Source: Mucilaginibacter aquatilis
GTDB lineage: Bacteria; Bacteroidota; Bacteroidia; Sphingobacteriales; Sphingobacteriaceae
Length of the DNA: 64,000 nt
Direction of reading: 5' to 3'
Assembly: GCF_009755275.1 (NCBI RefSeq)
Contig: NZ_WQLA01000002.1
Span: 496,001-560,000 of the forward strand
Part shown: one piece after another, positions 27,045-35,610 of the stretch
Layout: every line of letters starts with the position of its first letter
Position numbering within the stretch: the first letter of the stretch is position 1
Position numbers and translations under genes: made by a program
The notes under the pieces: generated by a model
What the model saw: only the letters and a program-made list of their open reading frames with translations
Database searches by the model: none
What the model was told of the DNA's origin: nothing

Positions 27045-28854
27045 GTTAGGTTTTATTGCGGCCTTTTTTTGTGGTTTTGTATTGCTGAACACTGCATGTG
27101 CGCAGGTTCCGCCCGTGCAGCCAATGCTTGTAGGTGCAGCTTATTTAAGTGAAGAAAATCTTTCTGCCCAATCAACGGTGTTGCTTAATAATGAGCAAGG
27201 TGCAATTCCATTGAAGGATTTAGATAGGTCTGCCATTGCAAGTGTGCGCTTTAATCATGAGTATGCCACCTCTTTTGATAGCCTGCTTAACAAGTATACG
27301 CTCATTAAGCCGTTTAACGGGCTTACTTACTTAACCGTAGGCAAATTAACCGATGATTTAAAGCTTTTCAACACAGTTATTCTACAGGTTACTGATCGTG
27401 ATTTAAATAACCCGCGTTTGCTGGAGTTTATTGCAATGAACGATAAGCTTAAAAAAGTTGTGATAGCTTATTTTGGCAGCGGGCTTATGCTTGATAAGCT
27501 TAATTCTGTTACTACACCGGTTTTATGGTGTTCGCGTATATCGCCCGTTGCAGCTGCGTTTACTGCCCAGGCAATATTTGGAGGTGTAGCAATTACGCAA
27601 AAGATGCAAAAAACAATGTCGTCCAGGTATGTTGCAGGCTCGGGGTTTGTTACCGTTAAAACACGTTTGCAATATACCGTACCCGAGGCTGTGGGTATTA
27701 AAACAGAAAACCTTTTACCTATTGATAACATTGCCCGCGAGGCTATCAGTGATCGGGCAACGCCGGGTTTTGTGGTACTGGTTGCTAAAGACGGAAAGGT
27801 GATTTTAAATAAGGCTTACGGATATCATGTGTATGATAACACTCAGCCCGATAAGATTACCGACATATTTGACCTTGCATCGGTAACCAAAATTTCGGCC
27901 ACTACTATGGAAGTTATGCAGTTGGTGGAGCAGGGCAAATTAAACCTCGACTCTACCGTAAGCTCATATGTTGCTTTGGCGCGTAATACCAATAAAAAGA
28001 ATATCAGCGTACGCGAGTTAATGCTGCATCAGGCAGGGTTAATACCTTATATACCCTTTTATGAGCGTATAAAGCCAACCGACCATAGTTCCGACTCATC
28101 TGCCGCTTACCCTACAAAGGTTACTGATGGGTACTATATGCGTAAAGATTATTTTAAGGATGTAATGTGGCCGCAAATGCTCAATACAGCATTACGCACC
28201 CGTGGCAAGTACGTGTACAGCGACTTGAGCATGTACTTTATGAAGGAAATTGTAGAAACAGTTACTGCCACTCCGCTTAACGAGTATGTGCAAACTCATT
28301 TCTATAACCCGCTGGGTATGCAAACTGCAGGCTTTTTGCCACGTAACCGCTTTGCTAAAGAACAAATGGTACCTACCGAGAACGATACTTATTTCAGGCA
28401 CAATCTTTTAACCGGTTATGTCCATGATCAGGGTGCGGCAATGGTTGGGGGAGTATCTGGCCATGCCGGTTTATTTGCTTCGGCAAATGATATGGCCATT
28501 TTATTCCAAATGGTGCTTAACGGCGGCAGTTACGGAGGTGCTCAGTACTTTAAACCCGAAACGGTAGCACAATTTACGGCCAGGCAATCAAATGTAAGTC
28601 GCCGGGGGCTGGGTTTTGACCGTTGGGACCCTGAGGTAAGCAAGCATTATCCTTCAAATTATGCTTCTTCAGAAACATACGGACATACCGGCTATACCGG
28701 TACATGTGTTTGGGTTGATCCTAAGTCGGGTTTGGTATATGTGTTTTTGTCAAACAGGGTATATCCTAAAGACTCACAGCTGTTAAGCAGTCGCCGTATA
28801 AGGCCCCGCATTATGGATGTGGTTTATGAAGCCATACAAAAGGGAATGCAGTAA
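27031..28854 (+). CDS. Serine beta-lactamase-fold hydrolase with N-terminal GH3 C-terminal-like domain
   Basis: 607 residues. A signal (hydrophobic to about residue 22; TAC-AQ) is followed by about 35-215, which reads like the C-terminal domain of a family 3 glycosidase (QSTVLLNNEQGAIPLKDL; later a IFGGVAIT element), but no GH3 catalytic barrel precedes it. The class C beta-lactamase/DD-peptidase domain covers about 225-600: S284-V-T-K287, Y396-S-D and H552-T-G. Known Bacteroidota fusions join a full GH3 to such a domain, so this may be a shortened relative. It is coupled to the amidohydrolase by a 14-base overlap. Confidence 0.87.
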   Translation: MRKNKLGFIAAFFCGFVLLNTACAQVPPVQPMLVGAAYLSEENLSAQSTVLLNNEQGAIPLKDLDRSAIASVRFNHEYATSFDSLLNKYTLIKPFNGLTYLTVGKLTDDLKLFNTVILQVTDRDLNNPRLLEFIAMNDKLKKVVIAYFGSGLMLDKLNSVTTPVLWCSRISPVAAAFTAQAIFGGVAITQKMQKTMSSRYVAGSGFVTVKTRLQYTVPEAVGIKTENLLPIDNIAREAISDRATPGFVVLVAKDGKVILNKAYGYHVYDNTQPDKITDIFDLASVTKISATTMEVMQLVEQGKLNLDSTVSSYVALARNTNKKNISVRELMLHQAGLIPYIPFYERIKPTDHSSDSSAAYPTKVTDGYYMRKDYFKDVMWPQMLNTALRTRGKYVYSDLSMYFMKEIVETVTATPLNEYVQTHFYNPLGMQTAGFLPRNRFAKEQMVPTENDTYFRHNLLTGYVHDQGAAMVGGVSGHAGLFASANDMAILFQMVLNGGSYGGAQYFKPETVAQFTARQSNVSRRGLGFDRWDPEVSKHYPSNYASSETYGHTGYTGTCVWVDPKSGLVYVFLSNRVYPKDSQLLSSRRIRPRIMDVVYEAIQKGMQ

Positions 28855-28913
28855 TGCATCAAGCGTTGATGATTGTGCCTGTTGCATACCTGTCAAATAT
28901 CCTTTGCTCAAGG

Positions 28914-29123
28914 CTATCGCATAAACCAATGCATAAAACCGCAGTTGCTGCATACAAAACACATGGCTGTACTATCTGTCCATTCTACATTAAAGAATGT
29001 ACGGGTCGGTGAGTGCAATTGCTCGCGGCGGGTATAAAAAGTGGTGTTTTTACAAAAAGTGCAAACTAGTTGCCTGTTATCAATCTCGTATGATTTAGGT
29101 TCTTCAGCAGAAAATAAGCCCAT
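28914..29123 (-). CDS. Small Zn-ribbon protein (COG3478/YpzJ-like)
   Basis: 69 residues from the internal Met (MGLFSAEEPKSYEI), start near 29123; the longer in-frame ATG at 29231 would add 36 unlikely residues. Two Cys pairs, CTFC (about residues 20-23) and CSNC (about 58-61), with an extra Cys before the latter, form a zinc ribbon, and the chain ends in GFMHWFMR. The pattern resembles the predicted nucleic-acid-binding Zn-ribbon family COG3478. The cellular role is unknown. Confidence 0.75.
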   Translation of the reverse strand: MGLFSAEEPKSYEIDNRQLVCTFCKNTTFYTRREQLHSPTRTFFNVEWTDSTAMCFVCSNCGFMHWFMR

Positions 29124-29344
29124 GGTTTTTTGGTTTAAGTGTGTAAAGTAAATATAGATGTTTGGCGTTGTATTATTGTGCTTTGTATAACAATTGTAAG
29201 GCTGTGTAAAGTTTACATATACATAACACATTTGCCATAAATAGCTGTTAAACTTGCGGGCATGAAATCAAACTATATTATCGGGTACCAGGTGGTTGAG
29301 AGGTATGGTTTGGCTTCATTTCAACGCTTAATCAAAACATCTTC

Positions 29345-30481
29345 ATGAAAATTGGCATAGTTTGCTATCCAACCTTTGGCGGTAGCGGTGTTGTGGCAAC
29401 TGAACTGGGCAAAGCCCTGGCCGACCGCGGTCATCAGGTGCACTTTGTTACCTATAACCAGCCGGTAAGGCTCGATTTTTTCTCTGAGAATTTATTTTAC
29501 CACGAGGTTGCTGTAAGCAAGTACCCGCTGTTTGAGTATCCGCCTTATGAACTGGCGCTGGCCAGCCGTTTGGTTGATGTGGTACGATTTGAAAAGTTGG
29601 ACGTTTTGCACGTGCATTACGCTATCCCGCATGCATCCGCAGCTTTTATGGCCAAGCAAATATTGGCAACTTACGGCATTCATATACCGGTAATAACCAC
29701 TTTGCATGGCACTGATATTACGCTGGTGGGTAATGATCGTACCTATAAGCCAGTAGTAACATTTTCCATTAACCAAAGCGATGGCGTAACATCCGTATCA
29801 GAGCACCTTAAGCAGGATACTTACAAGTTTTTTGAAATAGAAAAGGATATTAAGGTAATAACTAACTTTATTGACCTGAGCCGTTTTAGTCATTCTCCTA
29901 AAGAGCACTTTAAGAAAGCAATAGCGCCTGAAGGCGAGAAAATACTGGTACATACGTCCAATTTCCGCAGGGTTAAACGTACGCCTGATGTAATTCGCAT
30001 TTTTGCACAGGTGAATGCACAAATACCATCGAAGTTGTTAATGGTGGGCGATGGGCAAGACCGCCCCGAATGTGAGGAGCTTGCACGTGAACTTGGCGTA
30101 AGTCAAAACGTGCGGTTTTTGGGTAAGCAGGATGCTGTTGAAGAAATTATGTCGGTATCTGACTTATTCCTGATGCCATCACAATCAGAAAGTTTTGGTT
30201 TAGCTGCGCTGGAAGCTATGGCTTGCCGTGTACCGGTTATCAGTAGTAATGCCGGTGGCCTGCCCGAATTAAATGAAGAAGGCGTAACCGGCTACCTGCG
30301 TGATGTGGGCGATGTTGACGGTATGGCCGAGCGGGCTGTTTACATGCTGCAAGATGAGGCCCGACTTGCCGAGTTTAAAGAAAATGCACTGCAACATGCA
30401 CGCAAGTTTGATTTGGCTAACATTTTACCCGAATACGAAAACTTTTATATGGAAGTAATTGAAAGCAGTAAGCGCTTTTAA
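29345..30481 (+). CDS. bshA: N-acetyl-alpha-D-glucosaminyl L-malate synthase BshA
   Basis: A 378-residue GT-B glycosyltransferase (family 4). The start MKIGIVCYPTFGGSGVVATELG, then HVHYAIPHA and TTLHGTDITLVG, and the C-terminal donor-site motif FLMPSQSESFGLAALEAMAC are all typical of BshA. It joins UDP-GlcNAc to L-malate in the first step of bacillithiol synthesis, used by Bacteroidota and Firmicutes in place of glutathione. A YtxJ-type bacilliredoxin gene at 44597 supports the pathway. bshB and bshC are not in the window. Confidence 0.94.
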   Translation: MKIGIVCYPTFGGSGVVATELGKALADRGHQVHFVTYNQPVRLDFFSENLFYHEVAVSKYPLFEYPPYELALASRLVDVVRFEKLDVLHVHYAIPHASAAFMAKQILATYGIHIPVITTLHGTDITLVGNDRTYKPVVTFSINQSDGVTSVSEHLKQDTYKFFEIEKDIKVITNFIDLSRFSHSPKEHFKKAIAPEGEKILVHTSNFRRVKRTPDVIRIFAQVNAQIPSKLLMVGDGQDRPECEELARELGVSQNVRFLGKQDAVEEIMSVSDLFLMPSQSESFGLAALEAMACRVPVISSNAGGLPELNEEGVTGYLRDVGDVDGMAERAVYMLQDEARLAEFKENALQHARKFDLANILPEYENFYMEVIESSKRF

Positions 30482-30586
30482 TTAAACCGTTTTGCCTTTA
30501 AAGCGTCTGTTGGTAATAAAGCTCAGGGCCGGTAAAAACAAGGTTGCCGGTTGTGTGTATTATTATACGTTCAAATAAACACTACA

Positions 30587-31069
30587 ATGAAAAAGATACT
30601 TCAAATTGTTTTAACAGCCGTGGTAATAGGTTTTGCTGTAACGGCTTGTTCAACCCAAAACGCTGCAACCGGCGTTCAAAATGTTGGCCGTGGTAAATTT
30701 ACCGGCACTTGGGTAGTAAATAACGTAAGTTATGAAGGTTTGGTTGAAAACGCAGTTTCAAGCGCGTTTGACGAAGCAAAGCCATCGGCTTTTGTGGGCA
30801 GTACCTGGAAACTTACCAATAGCGGTAATGGTATTTATACCTTAACCAGCGGCGTGTCACAAACCATTTTTTGGTCAATTAACAACAATGGGCCAAGCGG
30901 ACAAATGTTTCAGTTTAAAAAGATATTTGAAGGTGATAAAGCCAAAAATGTGCAGCAAGGTTACCAGTTAATGGTTAGCAGCAACGATGGTAACAGCATG
31001 GTGCTTAAAACACCTGTAGCCATTGGTAACAGCACCGGTTATGTGGTGTATAGCTTTAATAAGCAGTAA
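30587..31069 (+). CDS. Predicted lipoprotein of unknown function
   Basis: 160 residues from the ATG at 30587, chosen because it starts a clean lipoprotein signal (AVTAC, Cys21); an in-frame start at 30551 would add 12 residues. The mature part reads GKFTGTWVVNNVSYEGL, a start common to lipocalin-like small exported proteins, and is rich in Ser, Asn and Gly with predicted beta strands. No catalytic motif. A terminator follows at 31095. Confidence 0.75.
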   Translation: MKKILQIVLTAVVIGFAVTACSTQNAATGVQNVGRGKFTGTWVVNNVSYEGLVENAVSSAFDEAKPSAFVGSTWKLTNSGNGIYTLTSGVSQTIFWSINNNGPSGQMFQFKKIFEGDKAKNVQQGYQLMVSSNDGNSMVLKTPVAIGNSTGYVVYSFNKQ

Positions 31070-31094
31070 GATAGTTTTTTTTCTTTTAATAAGG

Positions 31095-31126
31095 AAACGC
31101 CGGTTAGTTATAGCCGGCGTTTTTTG
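31095..31126 (+). terminator. Terminator after the lipoprotein gene
   Basis: Stem AACGCCGG/CCGGCGTT with a short loop (about 31096-31121) followed by T6. Confidence 0.8.
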
Positions 31127-31181
31127 TTTGTGTCTTGAACTAGAACAGTTCAGATTGAAAATTATGAAATGGCTTCATAAC

Positions 31182-32324
31182 TTACTCTATCGAAGCAAAT
31201 TTTAAACAACTCGGGCTATCCACCTCAATTTTATTAGCTGTTTGAGTGATCTGACCAGTAGCGCGGTTAATTTTAAATACCACCACGTTATTGCTGTTCT
31301 TATTAGCTACCAGCAAAAAGTTGCCTGTAGGGTCAATCACAAAGTTGCGTGGATGGTTGCCGCCGGTGTTGTGACGTTCTACAAAGCTAAGCATGCCGTT
31401 ATCCTGGTTAATACGGTACACTACAATTTCGTTAGCTGTACCACGGTTGCTGGTGTAAAGAAACAGGCCGTCGGGCGAAACGTGGATGTCGGCACCTCCG
31501 GGTTCTTTAGTTGAGCCATCTTCCATCATACTTACTTTTTGCAGCATTTTTGGTTTGCCACCGTTGTACTCGTAAGTAAATACATGGGCGCCCATTTCGG
31601 TAATAACGTACATGTATTTACGGTTGGCGCTGAAATCAATATGGCGCGGACCATCGCCGCCTGTTACGCTTACCGAGGTTGGTTCGCTTAACGGTTGTGG
31701 TTGCGACGCTTTGTATTTATAAACATGAATTTTATCGCTGCCCAGATTGGTGTATAACAAATGCTTCTCATCGGGCGATAGTACTGCAGTGTGCACGTGG
31801 GGTTTTTCCTGGCGTTTTTTATCCGGACCAAGATCATTCGATGGGTCTTGTATAATTTGAGAGGCTGAACCTAATGATCCATCAGCAGCAACCGGGTAAA
31901 CATATAGGCTTCCACCTGCGTAATTAGCCGAAAATACGTGCTTCTGATCCTTATCAATGGATATGTAGCATGGACCCGCACCTGATACCTGTTTATTAAT
32001 TAAATTTAACGTGCCTACCTTGGGGTCGAAAGTAAAAGAGCTTACACTGCCTTTGCGGTCGTCGCCAATTTCATTTACTGCATAAACAAACTTCCTGTCG
32101 TTTGAAACGCAAATGTATGATGGATTATCAACACCCTGACCAGTACGGCTTAAATACGCTACGCGACCGGTTTCTGTGTAAAACCGATAAACGTAAATGC
32201 CTTCGCTATTGGTTCCGGTGGTGTATGTGCCAATAAGTAAGTCTAATATTTTAGGTCCTTTGTTTTTGCTTTGTGCACTAAGTAAACCTGGTAGTAAGCA
32301 CAAAATTAGTAGTAGTTTTTTCAT
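31182..32324 (-). CDS. Exported lactonase-family seven-bladed beta-propeller protein
   Basis: 380 residues with a signal peptide (MKKLLLILCLLPGLLSAQ). The mature part is a PF10282-type lactonase propeller, with repeated blades of the form KYMYVITEMG, LFLYTSNRG, NFVIDPTGNFLLVAN and EKHLLYTNLGSDKIHVY. Characterised members include 6-phosphogluconolactonase (Pgl), but an exported copy cannot act on cytosolic 6-phosphogluconolactone, so its substrate is probably an extracellular sugar lactone. A paralogue without signal peptide is encoded at 32702. Confidence 0.88.
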   Translation of the reverse strand: MKKLLLILCLLPGLLSAQSKNKGPKILDLLIGTYTTGTNSEGIYVYRFYTETGRVAYLSRTGQGVDNPSYICVSNDRKFVYAVNEIGDDRKGSVSSFTFDPKVGTLNLINKQVSGAGPCYISIDKDQKHVFSANYAGGSLYVYPVAADGSLGSASQIIQDPSNDLGPDKKRQEKPHVHTAVLSPDEKHLLYTNLGSDKIHVYKYKASQPQPLSEPTSVSVTGGDGPRHIDFSANRKYMYVITEMGAHVFTYEYNGGKPKMLQKVSMMEDGSTKEPGGADIHVSPDGLFLYTSNRGTANEIVVYRINQDNGMLSFVERHNTGGNHPRNFVIDPTGNFLLVANKNSNNVVVFKINRATGQITQTANKIEVDSPSCLKFASIE

Positions 32325-32516
32325 AATGAAAACGCTTTAATTATTTGCAAGGTAGCAAATTCTTAGTTGCGGTATCATCTGCATACAAGTGCTATTTAGG
32401 TTATCCCTCAGCCTTGCTAAAGCACCGCGTTAATAGCTTGGGTTGTAAACATTTGATAATCAAATACAATTATTTTGTAACAAAAATGTTATATGTAGTG
32501 TTACTAACCTTAGATT

Positions 32517-32699
32517 ATGAGAAAGCCGGAGTTGTGTTGTTCGAAGTGTAAGCGCCCATATCATTACAAAAAAAATACGCCACTTATATTTAAGTGGCTG
32601 GAAGATATTATTCCGGTAAAAATCTTTTTTTGTGCCTGTTGTGTCAAAAGTCGCTATCACATCATATCACGTAAGGAACTTAGTAAATACTGGATTTGA
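32517..32699 (+). CDS. Tiny protein with two Cys pairs (putative zinc-binding), unknown function
   Basis: 60 residues starting MRKPELCCSKCKRPYHY and carrying CSKC (8-11) and CACC (39-42), a spacing fit for a zinc ribbon, then a basic end (RKELSKYWI). It lies on the plus strand between two minus-strand lactonase genes and ends two bases short of the next gene's stop, with no other gene opposite it. The paired Cys and the high Lys/Tyr/His content suggest a real gene, but a chance frame cannot be excluded. Confidence 0.5.
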   Translation: MRKPELCCSKCKRPYHYKKNTPLIFKWLEDIIPVKIFFCACCVKSRYHIISRKELSKYWI

Positions 32700-32701
32700 G
32701 C

Positions 32702-33781
32702 TTAGGCTACAGGTGAAAACTTTAAACAGCTTGGGCTGCTTATTAAAGTTTGTACTCCAGTAGATGTAAGTTCACCTGTTTCACCATTAATTTTAAAAAC
32801 TACCACATTATTGCTTTTTTGATTAGCAGATAATAGAAAGCCTCCAGTAGGATCGATGGCAAGGTTACGGGGTTCTTTGCCTCCGCTGTCGTGCCGTTGT
32901 ACAAAAGTCAGCAAACCGCTTGCAAAGTCTCTTTCAAAAACGATAATTTCATTTGCATCTCCCCGGTTACTGGCATAAACAAAACGACCATTAGGGCACA
33001 TTCTGATATCGCCACCGCTAATTTCCCCATCAAAGCCATTAGGTAACATGCTTATTTTTTGAATTTGTTCAAGCGTACCGTTGTCATATTTGAATGCGGT
33101 AACGTTGCCGCTCATTTCATTTACCAGGTAAAGGTTTTTATTGTCAGGACTAAAAACTACATGCCTGGGGCCTTCTCCTGGCTCCGCTTTAGCAAGTGGT
33201 GCTGATACAGGAACTAATACATCATTATCACTATGTGGGATGTAGTTACGGATGTTTACACTATCGGCACCCAAATCGGTATATACTAAGTGGTTTTCAT
33301 CGGCCGATAGTAGCGCAATGTGAACATGTGATTTATCCTGGCGTTCATGATTAGGGCCTGAGCCATTTTCCTGTATTATTTGTTTCACCGGTGCAAGTGA
33401 ACCATCTTCATTTATAGGAAAAACATATACACTGCCTCCTTCATAGTTTGCAACAAACAAATGTTTATGTGCCCGGTCTATGGTAACGTGGCAGGGACCA
33501 GGGCCGGTATGCTGTGTATTAAGCAGGTGTAAAGTACCATCACTAGCATCGAAAGAAAATGCACTAACGTAGCCGCTGCTTTCTACTCCAACCTCGTTAA
33601 CAGTATAAATAAAGCGATTGTTAGCTGCTACACAAAGGTAAGTTGGGTTTTCAACCGGTACAGCGGTTTTATTCAAAAACGATAGCTTTCCGCTTTCTGC
33701 ATCAAACCTGTAAACATATAGTCCCTCGGTACCGTCTTCAGTGTACGAACCTATAATTAAATTGAAAACCAGATTCTTCAT
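32702..33781 (-). CDS. Cytosolic lactonase-family beta-propeller protein (6-phosphogluconolactonase-like)
   Basis: 359 residues with no signal peptide. It shares with the 31182-32324 product the whole blade pattern (LIIGSYTEDGTEGLYVYRFD, PCHVTIDRAHKHLFVANYEGG, PRHVVFSPDNKNLYLVNE, RNLAIDPTGGFLLSANQKSNNVVVF). It is a PF10282 lactonase; a cytosolic copy could be the 6-phosphogluconolactonase of the oxidative pentose phosphate route, which remains inference. The two paralogues were probably formed by local duplication, then one acquired or lost the export signal. Confidence 0.88.
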   Translation of the reverse strand: MKNLVFNLIIGSYTEDGTEGLYVYRFDAESGKLSFLNKTAVPVENPTYLCVAANNRFIYTVNEVGVESSGYVSAFSFDASDGTLHLLNTQHTGPGPCHVTIDRAHKHLFVANYEGGSVYVFPINEDGSLAPVKQIIQENGSGPNHERQDKSHVHIALLSADENHLVYTDLGADSVNIRNYIPHSDNDVLVPVSAPLAKAEPGEGPRHVVFSPDNKNLYLVNEMSGNVTAFKYDNGTLEQIQKISMLPNGFDGEISGGDIRMCPNGRFVYASNRGDANEIIVFERDFASGLLTFVQRHDSGGKEPRNLAIDPTGGFLLSANQKSNNVVVFKINGETGELTSTGVQTLISSPSCLKFSPVA

Positions 33782-33837
33782 ATAGCTATAAGTTGTATAT
33801 GTTTAACACTATAGCAGGCTTTGGGTTTTCATAAAAG

Positions 33838-33877
33838 TTAAAAAGGGAAACTCCCTAATGGAAATTTCCCCTTTTAA
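33838..33877 (-). terminator. Probable terminator of the RluB-type gene
   Basis: An imperfect inverted repeat (AAAAAGGGAAA against TTTCCCCTTTT) lies 33 bases past the stop codon on the minus strand; the pairing has a mismatch, so this is a weaker call. Confidence 0.5.
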
Positions 33878-33909
33878 TTGTTGCTGTAAGTTATGCAGAC
33901 AGTATATTA

Positions 33910-35379
33910 TTAAGCTTTAACCAGATGCTTTAGTTGAATTATTTCTTTTTCTTCCAGGAATCTCCAGCGTCCGCGTGGTAAGTCTTTTTTGGTAAGGTTT
34001 GCATAAATGGTGCGGTCAAGCTTTACCACTTCATAACCCAGGTGTTCGAAAATACGACGAACAATGCGGTTTTTGCCGCTATGTATTTGTATACCAACCT
34101 CGCGTTTGGTTCCACCTTGTACATAGCTTACCATATCTGGTTTAATAAAGCCATCTTCCAGCTCTAAACCATACTCAATCTTATTAAGGTCGCCCTGTGT
34201 TAAACTCTTGTTAAGTTCAACCTGGTATATTTTAGTAATGCTATTGCGTGGGTGCGAAAGCTTGTCGGCCAGTTCGCCATCATTAGTCATTAGTATTAAG
34301 CCGGTTGTGTTGCGGTCAAGCCTGCCTACAGGGTAAATGCGCTCTTTGCTTGCCTTGTCAACCAAATGCATAACAGTGCGGCGCTCCTGTGGGTCATCGG
34401 TAGTGGTAATGTAATCCTTAGGTTTGTTAAGTAATACATAAACCATTTTCTCGCGCTTCAGGGTTTCACCGTTATAACGTATTACATCTTTTGATGGATC
34501 AACCTTATGGCCTAACTCTGATATTACCTCGCCGTTAACCGATACCACACCTGCAGCAATCAATTCATCGGCTTTACGGCGCGAACAAATACCTGCGTTT
34601 GATATATAGCGGTTAAGACGTATTAAATGACTGTCGTCATTTTCTGAAGCTTTTTTGTTGCGGCCCCTTAAGTTTGTTTTAGGGCGGTCTTCATTAAATT
34701 CTTCAGGATTTTTGCGGTAACCTGATGATCTTTCTCCTGTTTGTTCCCGGCGCTCACGAAAAGGCTTGTTACGCTCATCATTGCCGGTTTTACGGAAGTC
34801 TGAAGATCTTTCGCCTGATTGTTCGCGGCGTTCGCGGAATGGTTTGTTACGGTTATCATCACCCGCTGGTTTATCGGCCCAGGTGCGGCTACTGCCTATA
34901 GCACGGCTAAATTTCTTTTCGCCACCTTCGCGTTGCTCACCTGTGCGTGATTTAAAGTTGCTTCTGTCGCCAGCTTTAAAATCACCGCCTGTGTTTTTTC
35001 TAAATGGCCTGTCGGTGCTGCTGCCACGGCTTTCGTTGGTGCGCTTAAACGGACGGTCGGCGCCTGTGCTTTCGCCACGGTTGCTGCGGTCGCTAAACGG
35101 TTTCTTTCCGGCTGTCGAGCCAAAGCTCCTTTTTGGCCTGTCATCTGCGTTAAAACCACCTGATGATGTTTTGCGTCCTGCTGTAAACGGTTTTTTGTCG
35201 CCATCGGTACCGAACCTTTTTTTAGGTGCGCCATCGTCTGACTTTTTAAAACCTGAATTAGCATTACGTGTACGCGGTGAAGAGCTGTTTCGTGGTTCGT
35301 GGCCACTGCCGCCGGTGCGCCTGCCGGCTGATTTGTTGGACTTGTCGTCGCGACTGTTCCCTGGTTTTTTGAATACCAT
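33910..35379 (-). CDS. rluB: RluB-type pseudouridine synthase with long basic low-complexity N-terminus
   Basis: 489 residues. Residues 1 to about 245 are low-complexity and rich in Arg, Lys, Gly, Ser, Asp, including near-repeats around NKPFRERREQ-GERSS. An S4 RNA-binding domain follows (IRLNRYISNAGICSRRKADELIAAG), then the RsuA/RluB catalytic domain with D355 in PVGRLDRNTTGL. The family makes pseudouridine in 23S rRNA near the peptidyl-transferase centre (position 2605 in E. coli for RluB); RluF or RsuA are less likely alternatives. The extension is much longer than in E. coli RluB and probably helps RNA binding. Confidence 0.88.
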   Translation of the reverse strand: MVFKKPGNSRDDKSNKSAGRRTGGSGHEPRNSSSPRTRNANSGFKKSDDGAPKKRFGTDGDKKPFTAGRKTSSGGFNADDRPKRSFGSTAGKKPFSDRSNRGESTGADRPFKRTNESRGSSTDRPFRKNTGGDFKAGDRSNFKSRTGEQREGGEKKFSRAIGSSRTWADKPAGDDNRNKPFRERREQSGERSSDFRKTGNDERNKPFRERREQTGERSSGYRKNPEEFNEDRPKTNLRGRNKKASENDDSHLIRLNRYISNAGICSRRKADELIAAGVVSVNGEVISELGHKVDPSKDVIRYNGETLKREKMVYVLLNKPKDYITTTDDPQERRTVMHLVDKASKERIYPVGRLDRNTTGLILMTNDGELADKLSHPRNSITKIYQVELNKSLTQGDLNKIEYGLELEDGFIKPDMVSYVQGGTKREVGIQIHSGKNRIVRRIFEHLGYEVVKLDRTIYANLTKKDLPRGRWRFLEEKEIIQLKHLVKA

Positions 35380-35537
35380 ATTTTTTTGTTAAAGCTTTAA
35401 AAGCGGGGAGCAAAGGTACGAAAAATTGCCTTATTGCAAAAAAAGTTTCCACACGCGAAATCGGCGTTTAAACACTCTTAAACCCATTGTTTTAACATTT
35501 TTTCCACATCGCTCAAAACACTAAGCAGGCCTAAGTG

Positions 35538-35567
35538 TTTGATTGTGTGATATGTTTTATACCTTTG
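35538..35567 (+). promoter_or_regulatory. Putative promoter of the lytic transglycosylase gene
   Basis: TTTG at 35538-35541, 18 bases, then TACCTTTG at 35560-35567; -33 and -7 both match the Bacteroidota consensus, the spacer is one base shorter than usual. The start codon is at 35611. Confidence 0.6.
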
Positions 35568-35610
35568 CGCCACACATCTACCTGTGTATTGTTGAACTAA
35601 ATTAAATTGA

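Noticed and set aside
32345-32551. A 68-residue plus frame upstream of the two-CxxC frame
   Set aside because: It has no recognisable domain, overlaps the better frame at 32517 and has an ordinary non-coding composition.
34766-35392. A 208-residue open frame opposite the RluB-type gene
   Set aside because: It is antisense to the low-complexity extension, made of Leu/Pro/Arg/Ser runs, and is explained by the Arg/Gly-rich codons on the other strand.
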